A stretch of DNA of 64,000 bases from Desulfuromonadaceae bacterium. GTDB taxonomy: Bacteria; Desulfobacterota; Desulfuromonadia; Desulfuromonadales; JAHYIW01. Below the pieces are notes generated by a model, which made no database searches, was not told the DNA's origin, and saw nothing but the letters and a program-made list of their open reading frames with translations. The position numbers and the translations under genes were made by a program. Position 1 is the first letter of the stretch. Every line of letters begins with the position of its first letter. Location: positions 56,747 to 120,746 of the forward strand of contig JAHYIW010000005.1 of NCBI GenBank assembly GCA_019429445.1, given 5' to 3'. Below, piece after piece: positions 41,104-50,489 of the stretch.

Positions 41104-41688
41104 ATGGCCCAACAAGAACTTGAAAATGCCTTGTGCCACGAAGGGGAAGATCAGGCGCGCGCCATCTGGCAACGCATTGAGATGGAGGCCTCACAACTGC
41201 GCGATGCCACCCGCCAAAGCGTTGAGCAACAACGGCAGACGGCCGTTGTGCGCTGGCAACGCGAGGCTAACATGGTGCATGAAAAAGCTCTTTCCGTTGC
41301 CCGCAGGGAGTCCCAGAACTGTCGACTTCACGCCGAGGATGCCGTGGCGCGACGCATGAAAACACTGGCCCTGGAACTGCTCTCTGAACTGGCAGGGGCT
41401 GAGGGTTCCGCCCTTTTCGAAGCGCTGGCAGCCGAGCTTCCCGACCACCCCTGGCAGCAGGTCAGGGTTCATCCTCGTGATCAGGAACAGGCACGCAAAA
41501 TATTCCCAGCTGCTGAAATCATGGCCGACGAAAAGATCAGCGGTGGGCTGGAAGTCGTCAGTGCCGACGATAGAATTCATATCTGCAACACACTGGGAAA
41601 ACGCCTTGAACATCTTTGGCCGCAGCTTCTTGCTGAGCTGATGCATGAGCTGCGGCAGATCGCCGGTGACGATGAACCTCTTGATTGA
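41104..41688 (+). CDS. V/A-type ATP synthase subunit E (peripheral stalk)
   Basis: 194 residues. A long N-terminal helix (about 1-100, charged) and a C-terminal globular domain (VHPRDQEQARKIFP, ISGGLEVVSADDRIHICNTLGKRLEHLW) match the vATP-synt_E layout. It anchors the stator to the A3B3 head. It starts 4 bp after the c subunit stop and overlaps subunit C by 17 bp. Confidence 0.88.
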   Translation: MAQQELENALCHEGEDQARAIWQRIEMEASQLRDATRQSVEQQRQTAVVRWQREANMVHEKALSVARRESQNCRLHAEDAVARRMKTLALELLSELAGAEGSALFEALAAELPDHPWQQVRVHPRDQEQARKIFPAAEIMADEKISGGLEVVSADDRIHICNTLGKRLEHLWPQLLAELMHELRQIAGDDEPLD

Positions 41689-42559
41689 CAGCACAACCGC
41701 AGGCTACCCCAGCGACTATCTTTTTGCGCGGATTCGTTACCGGCGAGCAACCCTTGACAGCAGCGGACCGGGGGGGCGCGGCGGGCCGCGACAAACCATG
41801 CTGGGCGAATATATCTGGGTGTATCAACAACTCAATCATCGTCTGCGTCAGCAGCTGTTACCGTTTTTTGAATATGTCGAGCTGCGCACCCTGGTGATTA
41901 TCCTGCGTTATCTGGCTGCCAACGACCCGGCGGCGGTCGAAACGCAGCTGCGCCTGAGCCTGCTCGGTCCGCAACTGAAAAAAATCGTGCGCAACGCCGC
42001 GCACGTCGCGACGGCGATCAGCACACTTGAGCGTCAGCTGGCTGATAGCTATCCATATTTTTCCGGATTATCGACAACCTGGCTGCGCCAGGGACCGGGC
42101 GGACTGGAGCAGGCTTTGCTCGGTGGTTGCCTCCAGCATGCGGTCACCCGCAATTGCTGCCATTCGCTCCGCGAAATGCTTGTCTACCTGCTTGATATGC
42201 GCAATCTGATGGCGCTCCACAAACACCTGCACTGGCAGGTGACAACGCCCCCGCCGTTTCTGAACGGTGGCACGTTGAGCGCACCAGGGTGTGAGAAAAT
42301 CTGGGCGACCCGCGACCTGCACAAGGTCGGTGACTTAATGCAGCAGCAGACCGGCTTGCCGGGCGATCCTGAAACGATCGGGTGCGAAGATTTTCTGTTG
42401 CGCGGGTTAACCCGGCGCCTGCGCCACATCGGTCGCGAACCGTTGCAGATCGGACTGGTTCTCGATTATCTCTGGAGATGCTGGATGGCCGCCAGAGATC
42501 GCGGGCGGTCCCTGAGCGGTGCGACGTCACACCATGAACCACGACAAGGGGTACAATGA
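41672..42559 (+). CDS. V/A-type ATP synthase subunit C (d/AC39)
   Basis: 295 residues from the ATG at 41672. An all-helical protein (YLFARIRYRRATL, FFEYVELRTLVIILRYLA, LREMLVYLLDMRNLMALHKHL) of the AC39 family that links the rotor stalk to the c ring. Its start overlaps subunit E and its stop overlaps the subunit F ATG by 4 bp. A region with a GGRGG stretch near residue 32 is unusual. Confidence 0.85.
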   Translation: MNLLIDSTTAGYPSDYLFARIRYRRATLDSSGPGGRGGPRQTMLGEYIWVYQQLNHRLRQQLLPFFEYVELRTLVIILRYLAANDPAAVETQLRLSLLGPQLKKIVRNAAHVATAISTLERQLADSYPYFSGLSTTWLRQGPGGLEQALLGGCLQHAVTRNCCHSLREMLVYLLDMRNLMALHKHLHWQVTTPPPFLNGGTLSAPGCEKIWATRDLHKVGDLMQQQTGLPGDPETIGCEDFLLRGLTRRLRHIGREPLQIGLVLDYLWRCWMAARDRGRSLSGATSHHEPRQGVQ

Positions 42560-42876
42560 GCAAGGTCGTCTTTATCACTGCCGATGATGCCCGCTACGGG
42601 TTCAGCCTGGCCGGCACGCAACAATTAACAACCGCACCGGAACAGGCAGAAGAGCTCCTCTGCCGAACCATCGGCGACAGTAGCGTGGCGGTCGTGGTCA
42701 TCGACGAGCGACTGGTGCAGTCGATTGAGTCCAGACGTTTCAGCGAACTCGAAAGACACTGGCGAGGGCTGTTGGTGACCTTGCCGACACCAAAAAGAGA
42801 TGTCCGGGGCGAGGAAGATTATCTGCAACGGCTGATCAGGCGGGTACTGGGTTATCATGTGAGGCTGCAACTATGA
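42556..42876 (+). CDS. V/A-type ATP synthase subunit F
   Basis: 106 residues with a Rossmann-like vATP-synt_F fold: VVFITADDARYGFSLAGTQ at the N-terminus and VAVVVIDERLVQSIES in the middle. It is a regulatory rotor subunit. It overlaps both neighbours by 4 bp. Confidence 0.88.
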   Translation: MSKVVFITADDARYGFSLAGTQQLTTAPEQAEELLCRTIGDSSVAVVVIDERLVQSIESRRFSELERHWRGLLVTLPTPKRDVRGEEDYLQRLIRRVLGYHVRLQL

Positions 42877-44498
42877 AAGGTGTGGTGACAAGCATTTCCG
42901 GAGCAACCGTCACGATCAATCTGCGCGGGTTGAGACTCTACGACCGGGTTTATATCGGTCACGCCCGGCTTTCCGGGGAAGTGGTTCATCTTGAAAAAGA
43001 TCACACCACCGTGCAAGTCTTCGAGGACACCCATGGTCTCAGTATCGGCGAACCTGCGGAGGGGACACAAGCACCGTTAACGGTGACTCTCGGTCCGGGT
43101 TTGCTGGGCGGCGTTTTCGATGGCCTGCAACGCCCCTTGCCGGCATTACAGCAAAAAAGTGGTGCCTTCATCAGAAACTGCGGCACTATTCCGTCTCTCG
43201 ACCTGCAACGTCGCTGGCCATTTACCCCCGGCAAAGAGGTGGGCGCAGTGCTGGCTGCCGGTGACATCTTCGGCGTTGTCATCGAGGGACATATCGAACA
43301 CCCGCTCTTTGCCCGTTGCGCCGGTAAAATCGAACATATTCACAGCGGGCCGATCCGCCTGAACGAACCGCTGGTCACCTTGCAGGGGGGGGAGCAGCTG
43401 TACGGTTTTCAGGACTGGTCAGTGCGTCGACCGCGCCCCGGAGGGGAAAAATGTCCCGCCGAGGTGCCGTTGATCACCGGCCAGCGCTGCATCGATTTTC
43501 TCTTTCCGATGGTTAAAGGTGCGGTAGCTATTATTCCTGGCGGATTCGGCACCGGCAAGACCGTGCTTGAGCAGTCGATTGCCAAATTCACCGATATCGA
43601 CGTGGTCGTCTATGTCGGTTGCGGCGAGCGAGGGAACGAAATGGCCGGTTTATTGAGTGAGTTTGATGAACTGCGCGACGCAGCCGGGCAGCCGCTACTG
43701 GAACGAACCATTATCATCGCCAACACCTCCAACATGCCGGTCGCCGCGCGGGAATCATCAATCTTCACTGCGGTGACGATGGCGGAATATTATCGTGACA
43801 TGGGGTACGATGTCCTCTTTCTTGCCGACAGTTTGTCGCGCTGGGCCGAGGCTTTGCGTGAAATCTCCGCCGCACTGGAGGAGATCCCCGGCGAAGACGG
43901 TTACCCGACCTACCTCAGCTCGCGGCTGGCCGGATTTATCGAGCGCTCCGGGGTTGTCAAAACCGCTACCGGAAAACTCGGTTCGCTGAGCATGATCCTT
44001 GCGGTCTCCCCCCCCGGTGCCGATTTTTCCGAGCCGGTCACCCAGGCGTGCCTGCGCGCCGCCGGAGCTTTTTACCAGCTTGACACGTCACTCGCTCACA
44101 GTCGCCATTTTCCGGCGATCAACTGGAACCACAGTTATTCGTTGTTCAGTAAAGAATGCACCGCATATTTCAGCCGCGAGATTGACGCGCAGTGGCCAAC
44201 GTTACAACACCGCTGCCGCGATATTCTGCAACAGGAAAGTGCCCTGCGCGAAGTGGTTGAGGTCGTCGGCATGGAAGGGTTGCAGGACCGGGATCAGTTG
44301 CTGATGTCCGCCGCCGAGCGCATCCGGCGCGACTTCCTCTGTCAGAACAGTTTCACCGCAGATGCATTTTCGTCGCCACAGCAAACAGCACAACGCATTG
44401 CCGCGATTATTGCCGACTACGATCAGGCTGTAAAACGGCTCGAACAGGGTGATCTGCTGACAGATATCCTTCAGGGAGAGAATAATGCGCCTGGCTGA
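42873..44498 (+). CDS. V/A-type ATP synthase catalytic subunit A
   Basis: 541 residues. N-terminal barrel (VTSISGATVTINLRGLRLYD), the family's non-homologous bulge, then the nucleotide-binding domain with Walker A IPGGFGTGKTVLEQSIAKF (about 222-240), CGERGNEM with catalytic Glu, and Walker B DVLFLADSLSRWAEALREIS. It is about 40 residues shorter than typical, mostly in the bulge region. It forms the catalytic sites with subunit B. Confidence 0.95.
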   Translation: MKGVVTSISGATVTINLRGLRLYDRVYIGHARLSGEVVHLEKDHTTVQVFEDTHGLSIGEPAEGTQAPLTVTLGPGLLGGVFDGLQRPLPALQQKSGAFIRNCGTIPSLDLQRRWPFTPGKEVGAVLAAGDIFGVVIEGHIEHPLFARCAGKIEHIHSGPIRLNEPLVTLQGGEQLYGFQDWSVRRPRPGGEKCPAEVPLITGQRCIDFLFPMVKGAVAIIPGGFGTGKTVLEQSIAKFTDIDVVVYVGCGERGNEMAGLLSEFDELRDAAGQPLLERTIIIANTSNMPVAARESSIFTAVTMAEYYRDMGYDVLFLADSLSRWAEALREISAALEEIPGEDGYPTYLSSRLAGFIERSGVVKTATGKLGSLSMILAVSPPGADFSEPVTQACLRAAGAFYQLDTSLAHSRHFPAINWNHSYSLFSKECTAYFSREIDAQWPTLQHRCRDILQQESALREVVEVVGMEGLQDRDQLLMSAAERIRRDFLCQNSFTADAFSSPQQTAQRIAAIIADYDQAVKRLEQGDLLTDILQGENNAPG

Positions 44499-45810
44499 GC
44501 ACTGTTATCGTTCGATTGACGCCATTCGTGGGCCACTGGTTTTTGTCGAACGGGTTTTTGAAGCGCGAATCGGCGAAACCGTCACCCTGGTGGCTCCCAA
44601 CGGTCAACGGCTGGAGGGAGAAGTATTGAAGATCGATACCAAACAGGTGCTGATTCAGGTCTTCGGTGAAACTTCCGGTCTTGATCTTGAAAAGACCAGC
44701 GTCACTTTCCATGACACCGTCAAACGCGCGCCACTCTCCCGCCACTGTCTCGGACGAATATTCAACGGATCGTTCGAGCCCCTCGATGGTGCGCCGATGT
44801 ATATCCCGGAGCGTTGGGAGGCGGTTTCCGGTGCACCGATCAATCCGGTGGCGCGCGCTTATCCACGCGAGATGATTGAGACCGGGATTACGGCTATCGA
44901 CGGCCTCAACAGCCTGATCAAAGGACAGAAACTGCCGATCTTCTCCTCTGCCGGACTCCCCGCCCAGCAACTGGTAGCGCAGATTCTCTCCCAGGCACGA
45001 CTGCCGGGGACCGGCGAGTTTGTGGTGGTTTTTGTCGCCCTGGGGCTGCATTTCAACGAATTCAATTTTTTTCGCAACACCCTGGAACAGATGCCGAACC
45101 GGTTTGTCGCCTTCTTCAATCTGGCCGGGGAACCAGTCGTCGAGCGGCTGCTGGCACCGCGTTTGGGGCTGACCGTTGCCGAAGATCTGGCGTTTCATCA
45201 TCAGATGGATGTGCTGGTCATTATCAGTGACATGACCAACTACTGCGATGCGCTGCGAGAAATCTCAACCTCACGTGAAGAGTTGCCGGGACGGCGCGGT
45301 TATCCCGGCTACATGTATTCCGACCTGGCGTCACTCTACGAGCGCGCCGGGCGGTTGCGTGACCGGCCAGGCTCAGTCACCATGCTCCCGGTCCTGACCA
45401 TGCCCGAGGATGATATCACCCACCCGATCCCCGATCTGACCGGGTACATTACCGAAGGGCAGATCGTCCTGTCGCGCGAGATGCATCAAAAAGGGATATT
45501 CCCCCCGATCGACGTCCTCCCCTGCCTCTCACGGCTGATGCAACACGGCATTGGTGCCAACCAGACCCGCGCCGATCACCGCGACATCGCCAACCAGCTG
45601 TACCAGAATTACGCCAAGGGGCGGGAACTGCGCAAACTGGCTACCGTCGTCGGTACGGACGGACTGCTTGAAGAAGACCGGAAATTTCTGCACATGGCCG
45701 ACGAGTTCGAGCGACGTTTTGTTCATCAGGGGGAAGAACGCCGCGACATCTTGCAAACCCTTGATCTGGGACTTGAGTTACTCAACGAATACAAACGGGG
45801 AACGCTATGA
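44485..45810 (+). CDS. V/A-type ATP synthase subunit B
   Basis: 441 residues. It has the conserved non-catalytic layout without a Walker A (SSAGLPAQQLVAQI in its place) and the family segments FFNLAGEPVVERLLAPRLGLTVAE, SDMTNYCDALREIS and GYPGYMYSDLASLYERAGR. The start overlaps the end of subunit A by 14 bp. Confidence 0.95.
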   Translation: MRLAEHCYRSIDAIRGPLVFVERVFEARIGETVTLVAPNGQRLEGEVLKIDTKQVLIQVFGETSGLDLEKTSVTFHDTVKRAPLSRHCLGRIFNGSFEPLDGAPMYIPERWEAVSGAPINPVARAYPREMIETGITAIDGLNSLIKGQKLPIFSSAGLPAQQLVAQILSQARLPGTGEFVVVFVALGLHFNEFNFFRNTLEQMPNRFVAFFNLAGEPVVERLLAPRLGLTVAEDLAFHHQMDVLVIISDMTNYCDALREISTSREELPGRRGYPGYMYSDLASLYERAGRLRDRPGSVTMLPVLTMPEDDITHPIPDLTGYITEGQIVLSREMHQKGIFPPIDVLPCLSRLMQHGIGANQTRADHRDIANQLYQNYAKGRELRKLATVVGTDGLLEEDRKFLHMADEFERRFVHQGEERRDILQTLDLGLELLNEYKRGTL

Positions 45811-46439
45811 TTCAGGCCACTCGCACGAATTTGTTGCTGCTCAAAGAACGTCGTCATGCGGTGATCAACTGCACCACAATCCTCAAGGGACGGCGTCAGG
45901 CACTGATCAAAAAATTTCTGGAGATCGGTCGTCCCCTGATCACCTCGCGTGAGGAAACCCGACAGCATTACGGGCAGGGAATCGACGCACTGCAAACCTC
46001 GATCGGGCTGGAGGGGCAGGACTATATTGCTTCGCTGGCACTGATCAGTCAACGCCATCTGGGGGTCACGGTAACGCAGACGAACATCCTCGGGCTGCAT
46101 TATTACGATCTGCAGGAGGTCGAAAGCGTGCGCCGGACTTTAGTTGAGCGTGGCTATGATTACCCGTCAACCACCCCCCGTCTTGATGAAACGCTGCATC
46201 TATTTGAAACAATTATCGAGGAAATGCTGGCCATGGCGCGTTATGAAGGGATGTTCCGGCGGATCGGCGACGAGTTGCTGCGGGTAACACGGCGGATCAG
46301 GGTGCTGGAAGAACGCGTCCAACCGGCATTAAAAAGTGAGATCAAAGATATTACCCACTATCTGGCTGAGCGTGAACGGGAGACCTATTACCGGATGAAA
46401 CTGTTCAAAAAGCGGGCGACCGGCGGACGGCAACACTGA
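45807..46439 (+). CDS. V/A-type ATP synthase subunit D (central stalk)
   Basis: 210 residues, two long antiparallel helices (TRTNLLLLKERRHAVINCTTILKGRRQALIKKFL; the C-terminal RRIRVLEERVQPALKSEI) of the vATP-synt_D family. It is the rotor shaft. It is the last gene of the operon, followed by a strong terminator. Confidence 0.93.
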   Translation: MIQATRTNLLLLKERRHAVINCTTILKGRRQALIKKFLEIGRPLITSREETRQHYGQGIDALQTSIGLEGQDYIASLALISQRHLGVTVTQTNILGLHYYDLQEVESVRRTLVERGYDYPSTTPRLDETLHLFETIIEEMLAMARYEGMFRRIGDELLRVTRRIRVLEERVQPALKSEIKDITHYLAERERETYYRMKLFKKRATGGRQH

Positions 46440-46545
46440 TCCCGCCCTGTCGATAATCTGCTGATTTTCACAATTTTCCTGTTTTCATTCCCCGCCGTGC
46501 AGTTGCCGCTGATCAGTTCAACCCCCGAAAACTTCATGACCATAC

Positions 46546-46582
46546 CAACAAGTCGCCAAACTTGGCGACTTGTTGTTTTTTT
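46546..46582 (+). terminator. Rho-independent terminator of the ATP synthase operon
   Basis: A perfect 14-bp stem CAACAAGTCGCCAA / TTGGCGACTTGTTG with a 2-base spacer, followed by a run of seven T. The same 5' arm sequence with one change recurs at 46670-46683, so this palindrome could also be a HipB operator. Confidence 0.8.
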
Positions 46583-46643
46583 CAGCTTTTATTCGACAAA
46601 TATAGAGATATAGATGATTTTATACATATTACAACTCGCAATA

Positions 46644-46684
46644 TTTGACGAAATAAGCTATTATTTAGCCAACAAGTCGTCAAA
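46644..46684. promoter_or_regulatory. Inverted repeat upstream of hipB, candidate operator
   Basis: TTTGACGA (46644-46651) and TCGTCAAA (46677-46684) are perfect inverted halves 25 bp apart, the right half next to the hipB Shine-Dalgarno. HipB-type regulators bind inverted repeats in their own promoter. It could also fold in mRNA and cover the ribosome binding site. Confidence 0.45.
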
Positions 46685-46700
46685 GGAGGCGATAAATCTC

Positions 46701-47045
46701 ATGAACACTACTGCGAGCGACAAGACCGTATTGGAAGAAATCGGGCACAGGCTGAGCCGTCTTCGCATCGAACGTGGACGCACACAAGCCAGCCTGGCCA
46801 GGGAAGCAGGGGTCTCAAAGCGGACCGTCGAACGCATCGAAGCCGGAGAATCAACGCAGAGCTCGACGCTGGTTCGCGTTATGCGGGCGCTTGATATCCT
46901 CGACGCCCTCTATGCCGCCATCCCGAGTTCCGGCCCGCGTCCCATGAATCTGCTGAAACTGCACGGCAAAGAGCGTCAACGCGCATCATCAAAAACGCAA
47001 AAAAACCCTGTTGACGACAATTGGCAATGGGGGGATGAAGGATGA
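46701..47045 (+). CDS. hipB: HipB-like XRE-family antitoxin/repressor
   Basis: 114 residues from the ATG at 46701 (AAAGGAGGCG upstream). The HTH is LSRLRIERGRTQASLAREAGVSKRTVERIEAGESTQ. The C-terminal tail (RASSKTQKNPVDDNWQWGDEG) ends in an aromatic/acidic segment. It overlaps the hipA start by 4 bp and probably autoregulates the pair. Confidence 0.87.
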   Translation: MNTTASDKTVLEEIGHRLSRLRIERGRTQASLAREAGVSKRTVERIEAGESTQSSTLVRVMRALDILDALYAAIPSSGPRPMNLLKLHGKERQRASSKTQKNPVDDNWQWGDEG

Positions 47046-48349
47046 GCGCCATCGCTCAGGTTAATCTGTGGGGCCGCACCATCGGTGCCGTTGCTCTCGA
47101 TGAAGGGACAGGGATTGCTTCCTTCGAATATGATGAAGCATTTATCCGCAGCGGTATCGAAATTTCGCCATTGCGCATGCCTCTTGATCGTCGTGTTTAT
47201 ACCTTCCCTAACTTGTCGAGAGGAACTTTCCACGGACTGCCCGGCCTGCTTGCGGACTCGCTGCCGGACCGGTTCGGCAATGCCCTGATCGACGCATGGC
47301 TGGCGACGGAAGGCCGACCCCCGGAAAGCTTCGATGCGGTTGAGCGCTTGTGCTATACCGGGACACGCGGCATGGGGGCCCTGGAATACGCGCCGGGACT
47401 CGGCCCGAAAGCGCGCAAAACGACCCGGATTGATATTGACGCATTGGTCGAGCTTGTCTCCGAGATCCTGACACATCGCAACAATTTGCAGGCGTCATTC
47501 GGTGACGACCAAAGCAAGGAAAACGCTTTACGGAATATTCTGCGGGTCGGAACCTCGGCCGGCGGGGCACGTGCCAAAGCCGTCATTGCCTGGAATCCGG
47601 CAACCAACGAGGTGCGCTCTGGCCAGCTGCGGGCAGACCCGGGTTTCGAACATTGGTTGCTCAAGTTCGACGGCGTGTCCGGCAACAAGGACAAGGAAAT
47701 GGACGACCCGAAGGGGTATGGTGCCATTGAGTATGCGTATTACAAGATGGCAACGGACGCCCGCATCACCATGAACCCATGCCAACTGCTTGAAGAAAAT
47801 GGTCGGCGGAATTTCATGACCCGCCGCTTTGATCGCAACAGCGACGGAGGCAAAATTCACATGCAGTCACTCGGCGCGATGGCCCATTTCGATTACAACC
47901 TGCCGGGGGCCTACTCTTACGAGCAGGCGCTGCTGGTTATTCGGCAATTAGGGCTGCCCATGGACGACATCGAAGAGATGTTCAGAAGGATGGCGTTTAA
48001 CATCATCGCCCGCAACCAGGACGATCATGTCAAAAACATTGCCTTCCTGATGGATAAAACCGGAAAATGGTCACTTGCTCCGGCCTTTGATATGACCTAC
48101 AGTTTTCAGCCGACCGGCAAGTGGACATCAACCCACCAGATGACGCTGAACGGAAAGTGCGACGGGTTTACTCTCGCCGACTTCAGGGCCTGTGCCGAAT
48201 CGGCTTCCATGAAACGCGGTCGCGCCGAAACAATCCTTGAGCAGGTGCGGGGCGCTGTTGCTCGTTGGATGGATTATGCGGAGGACGCCAGAGTTGACTC
48301 TAAGTGGAGGGATAAAATTGCGGGCACCCTGCGTATTGAAGGATTCTGA
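47042..48349 (+). CDS. hipA: HipA-like serine/threonine kinase toxin
   Basis: 435 residues. The N-terminal HipA_N subdomain (VNLWGRTIGAVALDEG; LPGLLADSLPDRFGNALIDAWLA) precedes the kinase domain. A TSAGGARAKAVIAW loop is the Gly-rich nucleotide segment, catalytic FNIIARNQDDHVKNIAFL has Asp and Asn, and LAPAFDMTYS has the metal-binding Asp. Relatives phosphorylate glutamyl-tRNA synthetase and cause growth arrest. The last codons (IEGF) and stop are copied in the direct repeat at 49998. Confidence 0.88.
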   Translation: MSAIAQVNLWGRTIGAVALDEGTGIASFEYDEAFIRSGIEISPLRMPLDRRVYTFPNLSRGTFHGLPGLLADSLPDRFGNALIDAWLATEGRPPESFDAVERLCYTGTRGMGALEYAPGLGPKARKTTRIDIDALVELVSEILTHRNNLQASFGDDQSKENALRNILRVGTSAGGARAKAVIAWNPATNEVRSGQLRADPGFEHWLLKFDGVSGNKDKEMDDPKGYGAIEYAYYKMATDARITMNPCQLLEENGRRNFMTRRFDRNSDGGKIHMQSLGAMAHFDYNLPGAYSYEQALLVIRQLGLPMDDIEEMFRRMAFNIIARNQDDHVKNIAFLMDKTGKWSLAPAFDMTYSFQPTGKWTSTHQMTLNGKCDGFTLADFRACAESASMKRGRAETILEQVRGAVARWMDYAEDARVDSKWRDKIAGTLRIEGF

Positions 48350-48410
48350 TTGTTTGGGAAACCCTTCATTTCGGGGCTCGGGAAATTAAGTAAACTGTCC
48401 CCGGAACTCA
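48335..48410. repeat. 76-bp direct repeat, left copy
   Basis: Starts in the hipA 3' end (ATTGAAGGATTCTGA) and runs to CTGTCCCCGGAACTCA. It matches 49998-50073 at about 90 percent with equal length. The two copies bracket the ATPase gene. Confidence 0.85.
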
Positions 48411-48493
48411 ACTAAACTTCAGATAGAAACTTATACGCACCTATAATGATTTTATGATATAACCTACTATACCTTTATAGAAGTGAGGTCGTC

Positions 48494-49678
48494 ATGGATA
48501 AGATCAGAAACCCCTTCTCCCCCGGAGCGGGTTCTCCACCACCTGAACTAGCTGGCCGTAATACCATCCTGGAGCAGGCGGAAGTTCTATTGGGCCGGGT
48601 ACGGGCAAGACGGCCAGAAAAGAGCCTGTTGCTCACCGGCCTGCGCGGAGTCGGGAAGACAGTGCTGCTCAATGAAATCGAGCGAAGGGCGAGTCACGCC
48701 GGGTATCGCACCATTCTGGTTGAGGCACACGAGGGAAAGTCGCTGGCGGTTTTACTGGCTCCCCATTTGCGGCGTCTTCTGTTCGAACTCGACCGGATTG
48801 CTGGCGCCGGTGATAAGGTTCGCCGGGGTCTCGCCGTACTCAAAAATTTTGCCGGTGCAATCAAGATTTCAGTAGGAGAGTTCGACATCGGTCTGGATAT
48901 TGAGCCGGAATTGGGCGCGGCTGACAGCGGTGATCTTGAGGTGGATCTCCCCAGCCTCTTCACGAGTGTGGCAGAGGCAGCGCAAGAGCGTGGTGTCGCT
49001 GTGGCCCTGCTGATCGATGAAATTCAATATTTCAAATCTATAGAACTGAGCGCCCTGATCATGGCCATGCACAAGATGCAGCAAAATCAGCTCCCGCTGG
49101 TGCTGATCGGCGCAGGTCTGCCGATACTGCCTGGTCTGGCCGGGGAGTCAAAATCGTACGCCGAGCGATTGTTCAGTTTCCCGGAGGTTGGTCCACTGCC
49201 GGAACCGGATGCGAATCAGGCGCTTCAAGATCCAGTACGTGCCGCTCACGAAGAATTTGCCCCCGAGGCTCTGGCGGAAATATTCAGGTTGACTCAAGGT
49301 TACCCCTACTTCCTGCAAGAGTGGGGCTATCAGGTCTGGAACCATGCACTGGCCTCCCCCATTTCCTTACAGATTGTGCAGGAGGCCAGTGCCTTGGTTT
49401 CAAGGCGACTGGACGAAAACTTTTTCAGGGTGCGATTCGACCGGTTGACCCCGCGCGAAAAAATGTTTCTGCGAGCAATGGCCGAACTTGGTGGTGGCGC
49501 TTGTCGTACCAGTGACGTTGCCGACCAGTTGCATATAAAGATAAGCACCATGGGACCGTTGCGTGCCGGCCTGATTAAAAAAGGAATGATCTATAGCCCA
49601 TCATACGGAGATGTGGCTTTCACTGTTCCTTTGTTTGACGAGTTCATGAGGCGCGCAATCCCCACGTTTGAGCCCTGA
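48494..49678 (+). CDS. AAA ATPase with C-terminal winged helix (ORC/Cdc6-like)
   Basis: 394 residues. Walker A LLLTGLRGVGKTVLLNEI (about 45-62), Walker B VALLIDEIQYF, sensor region LVLIGAGLPILPGL and a C-terminal winged-helix segment (FLRAMAELGGGACRTSDVADQL). This MNS/ORC-type ATPase family is common on mobile DNA and near toxin-antitoxin genes; its role is unknown. It lies between two 76-bp direct repeats, downstream of hipA. Confidence 0.82.
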   Translation: MDKIRNPFSPGAGSPPPELAGRNTILEQAEVLLGRVRARRPEKSLLLTGLRGVGKTVLLNEIERRASHAGYRTILVEAHEGKSLAVLLAPHLRRLLFELDRIAGAGDKVRRGLAVLKNFAGAIKISVGEFDIGLDIEPELGAADSGDLEVDLPSLFTSVAEAAQERGVAVALLIDEIQYFKSIELSALIMAMHKMQQNQLPLVLIGAGLPILPGLAGESKSYAERLFSFPEVGPLPEPDANQALQDPVRAAHEEFAPEALAEIFRLTQGYPYFLQEWGYQVWNHALASPISLQIVQEASALVSRRLDENFFRVRFDRLTPREKMFLRAMAELGGGACRTSDVADQLHIKISTMGPLRAGLIKKGMIYSPSYGDVAFTVPLFDEFMRRAIPTFEP

Positions 49679-49785
49679 CATCGAGGTGGGCTGGGGGGTT
49701 GAATAGGTATGGTGGCTCTGTATTTTCCGTTTTCCATCGAGCGATGAGGTGGAAGGATAAGTAATAGGGGAAGTGTCCCTATTTC

Positions 49786-49848
49786 TCAAAGGCTTCTTCG
49801 ACAACGTCAACCAGGAATGGCTGATGAAATTTGTGGAGCACCGGATAG
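49786..49848 (+). pseudogene. Group II intron reverse transcriptase fragment
   Basis: About 21 codons reading LKGFFDNVNQEWLMKFVEHR, which matches the RT domain block of group II intron maturases. Nothing of the rest of the protein is present. Confidence 0.6.
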
Positions 49849-49896
49849 GTGTGCCTATTCCGAGCCAATTCCGCCACTGATTCCGACGCAAATCGT

Positions 49897-49995
49897 CCAC
49901 CCGTTCCGATTATCATCCCGGACAATCTGAAGTCAGGTGTCACCAAACCCGATCGCTACGAGCCGGATGTTAATCCTACCTGCAACGATCTGGCC
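49897..49995 (+). pseudogene. IS21-family transposase (IstA) fragment
   Basis: About 33 codons, PVPIIIPDNLKSGVTKPDRY followed by EPDVNPTCNDLA, matching the catalytic-domain block of IstA (PDNLKxxV...YEPxxNPxYxDLA). The flanks are unrelated. Confidence 0.7.
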
Positions 49996-49997
49996 AC

Positions 49998-50073
49998 ATT
50001 GAAGGATTCTGATTGTCTGGGAACCCCTACATTTCGGGGCTCGGTGAATTAAGTAAACTGTCCCCGGAACTCA
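49998..50073. repeat. 76-bp direct repeat, right copy
   Basis: Second copy of 48335-48410, including the hipA terminal codons, directly after the IstA fragment. Confidence 0.85.
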
Positions 50074-50461
50074 CACTTGAAAATGACAAGTTTACCAGCT
50101 TAACAACGTCCCTCTATTGTTTTGATAACCCCTACGACTCCATCGACTTAAATCAAAATCTTTCGCGGCTGAAAGCCGCTCCCACAGGGGCTGGGCAGCA
50201 ATGATGATATTTTTTGTGGGAGCGACATCCTGTCGCGAAGCCTTTGGTGGAAGGTAGAGTGCACGCGGAGGGTCCCGTCTCAACCTCTGATAGAGTCTTC
50301 ATTATTTTGACAAGAATTGTGACCCTCCTGTCCATTTATAATGTACCCCCTGCCCCCTCTCGACCTGCTCTTGATTTGAAGTGGGAATGTCACTTGAAAA
50401 TGGCAAGTTTACCAGCTTAACAACGTTATTGTTTTTTGATCCTGAGCAATTAAGTTTTCGT

Positions 50462-50489
50462 TTGATCAATGGGAAAATATAAGTATAAT
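50462..50489 (+). promoter_or_regulatory. Candidate sigma-70 promoter of the DUF2846 gene
   Basis: TTGATC (50462-50467), a 16-bp spacer and TATAAT (50484-50489), about 38 bp upstream of the ATG. Confidence 0.5.
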
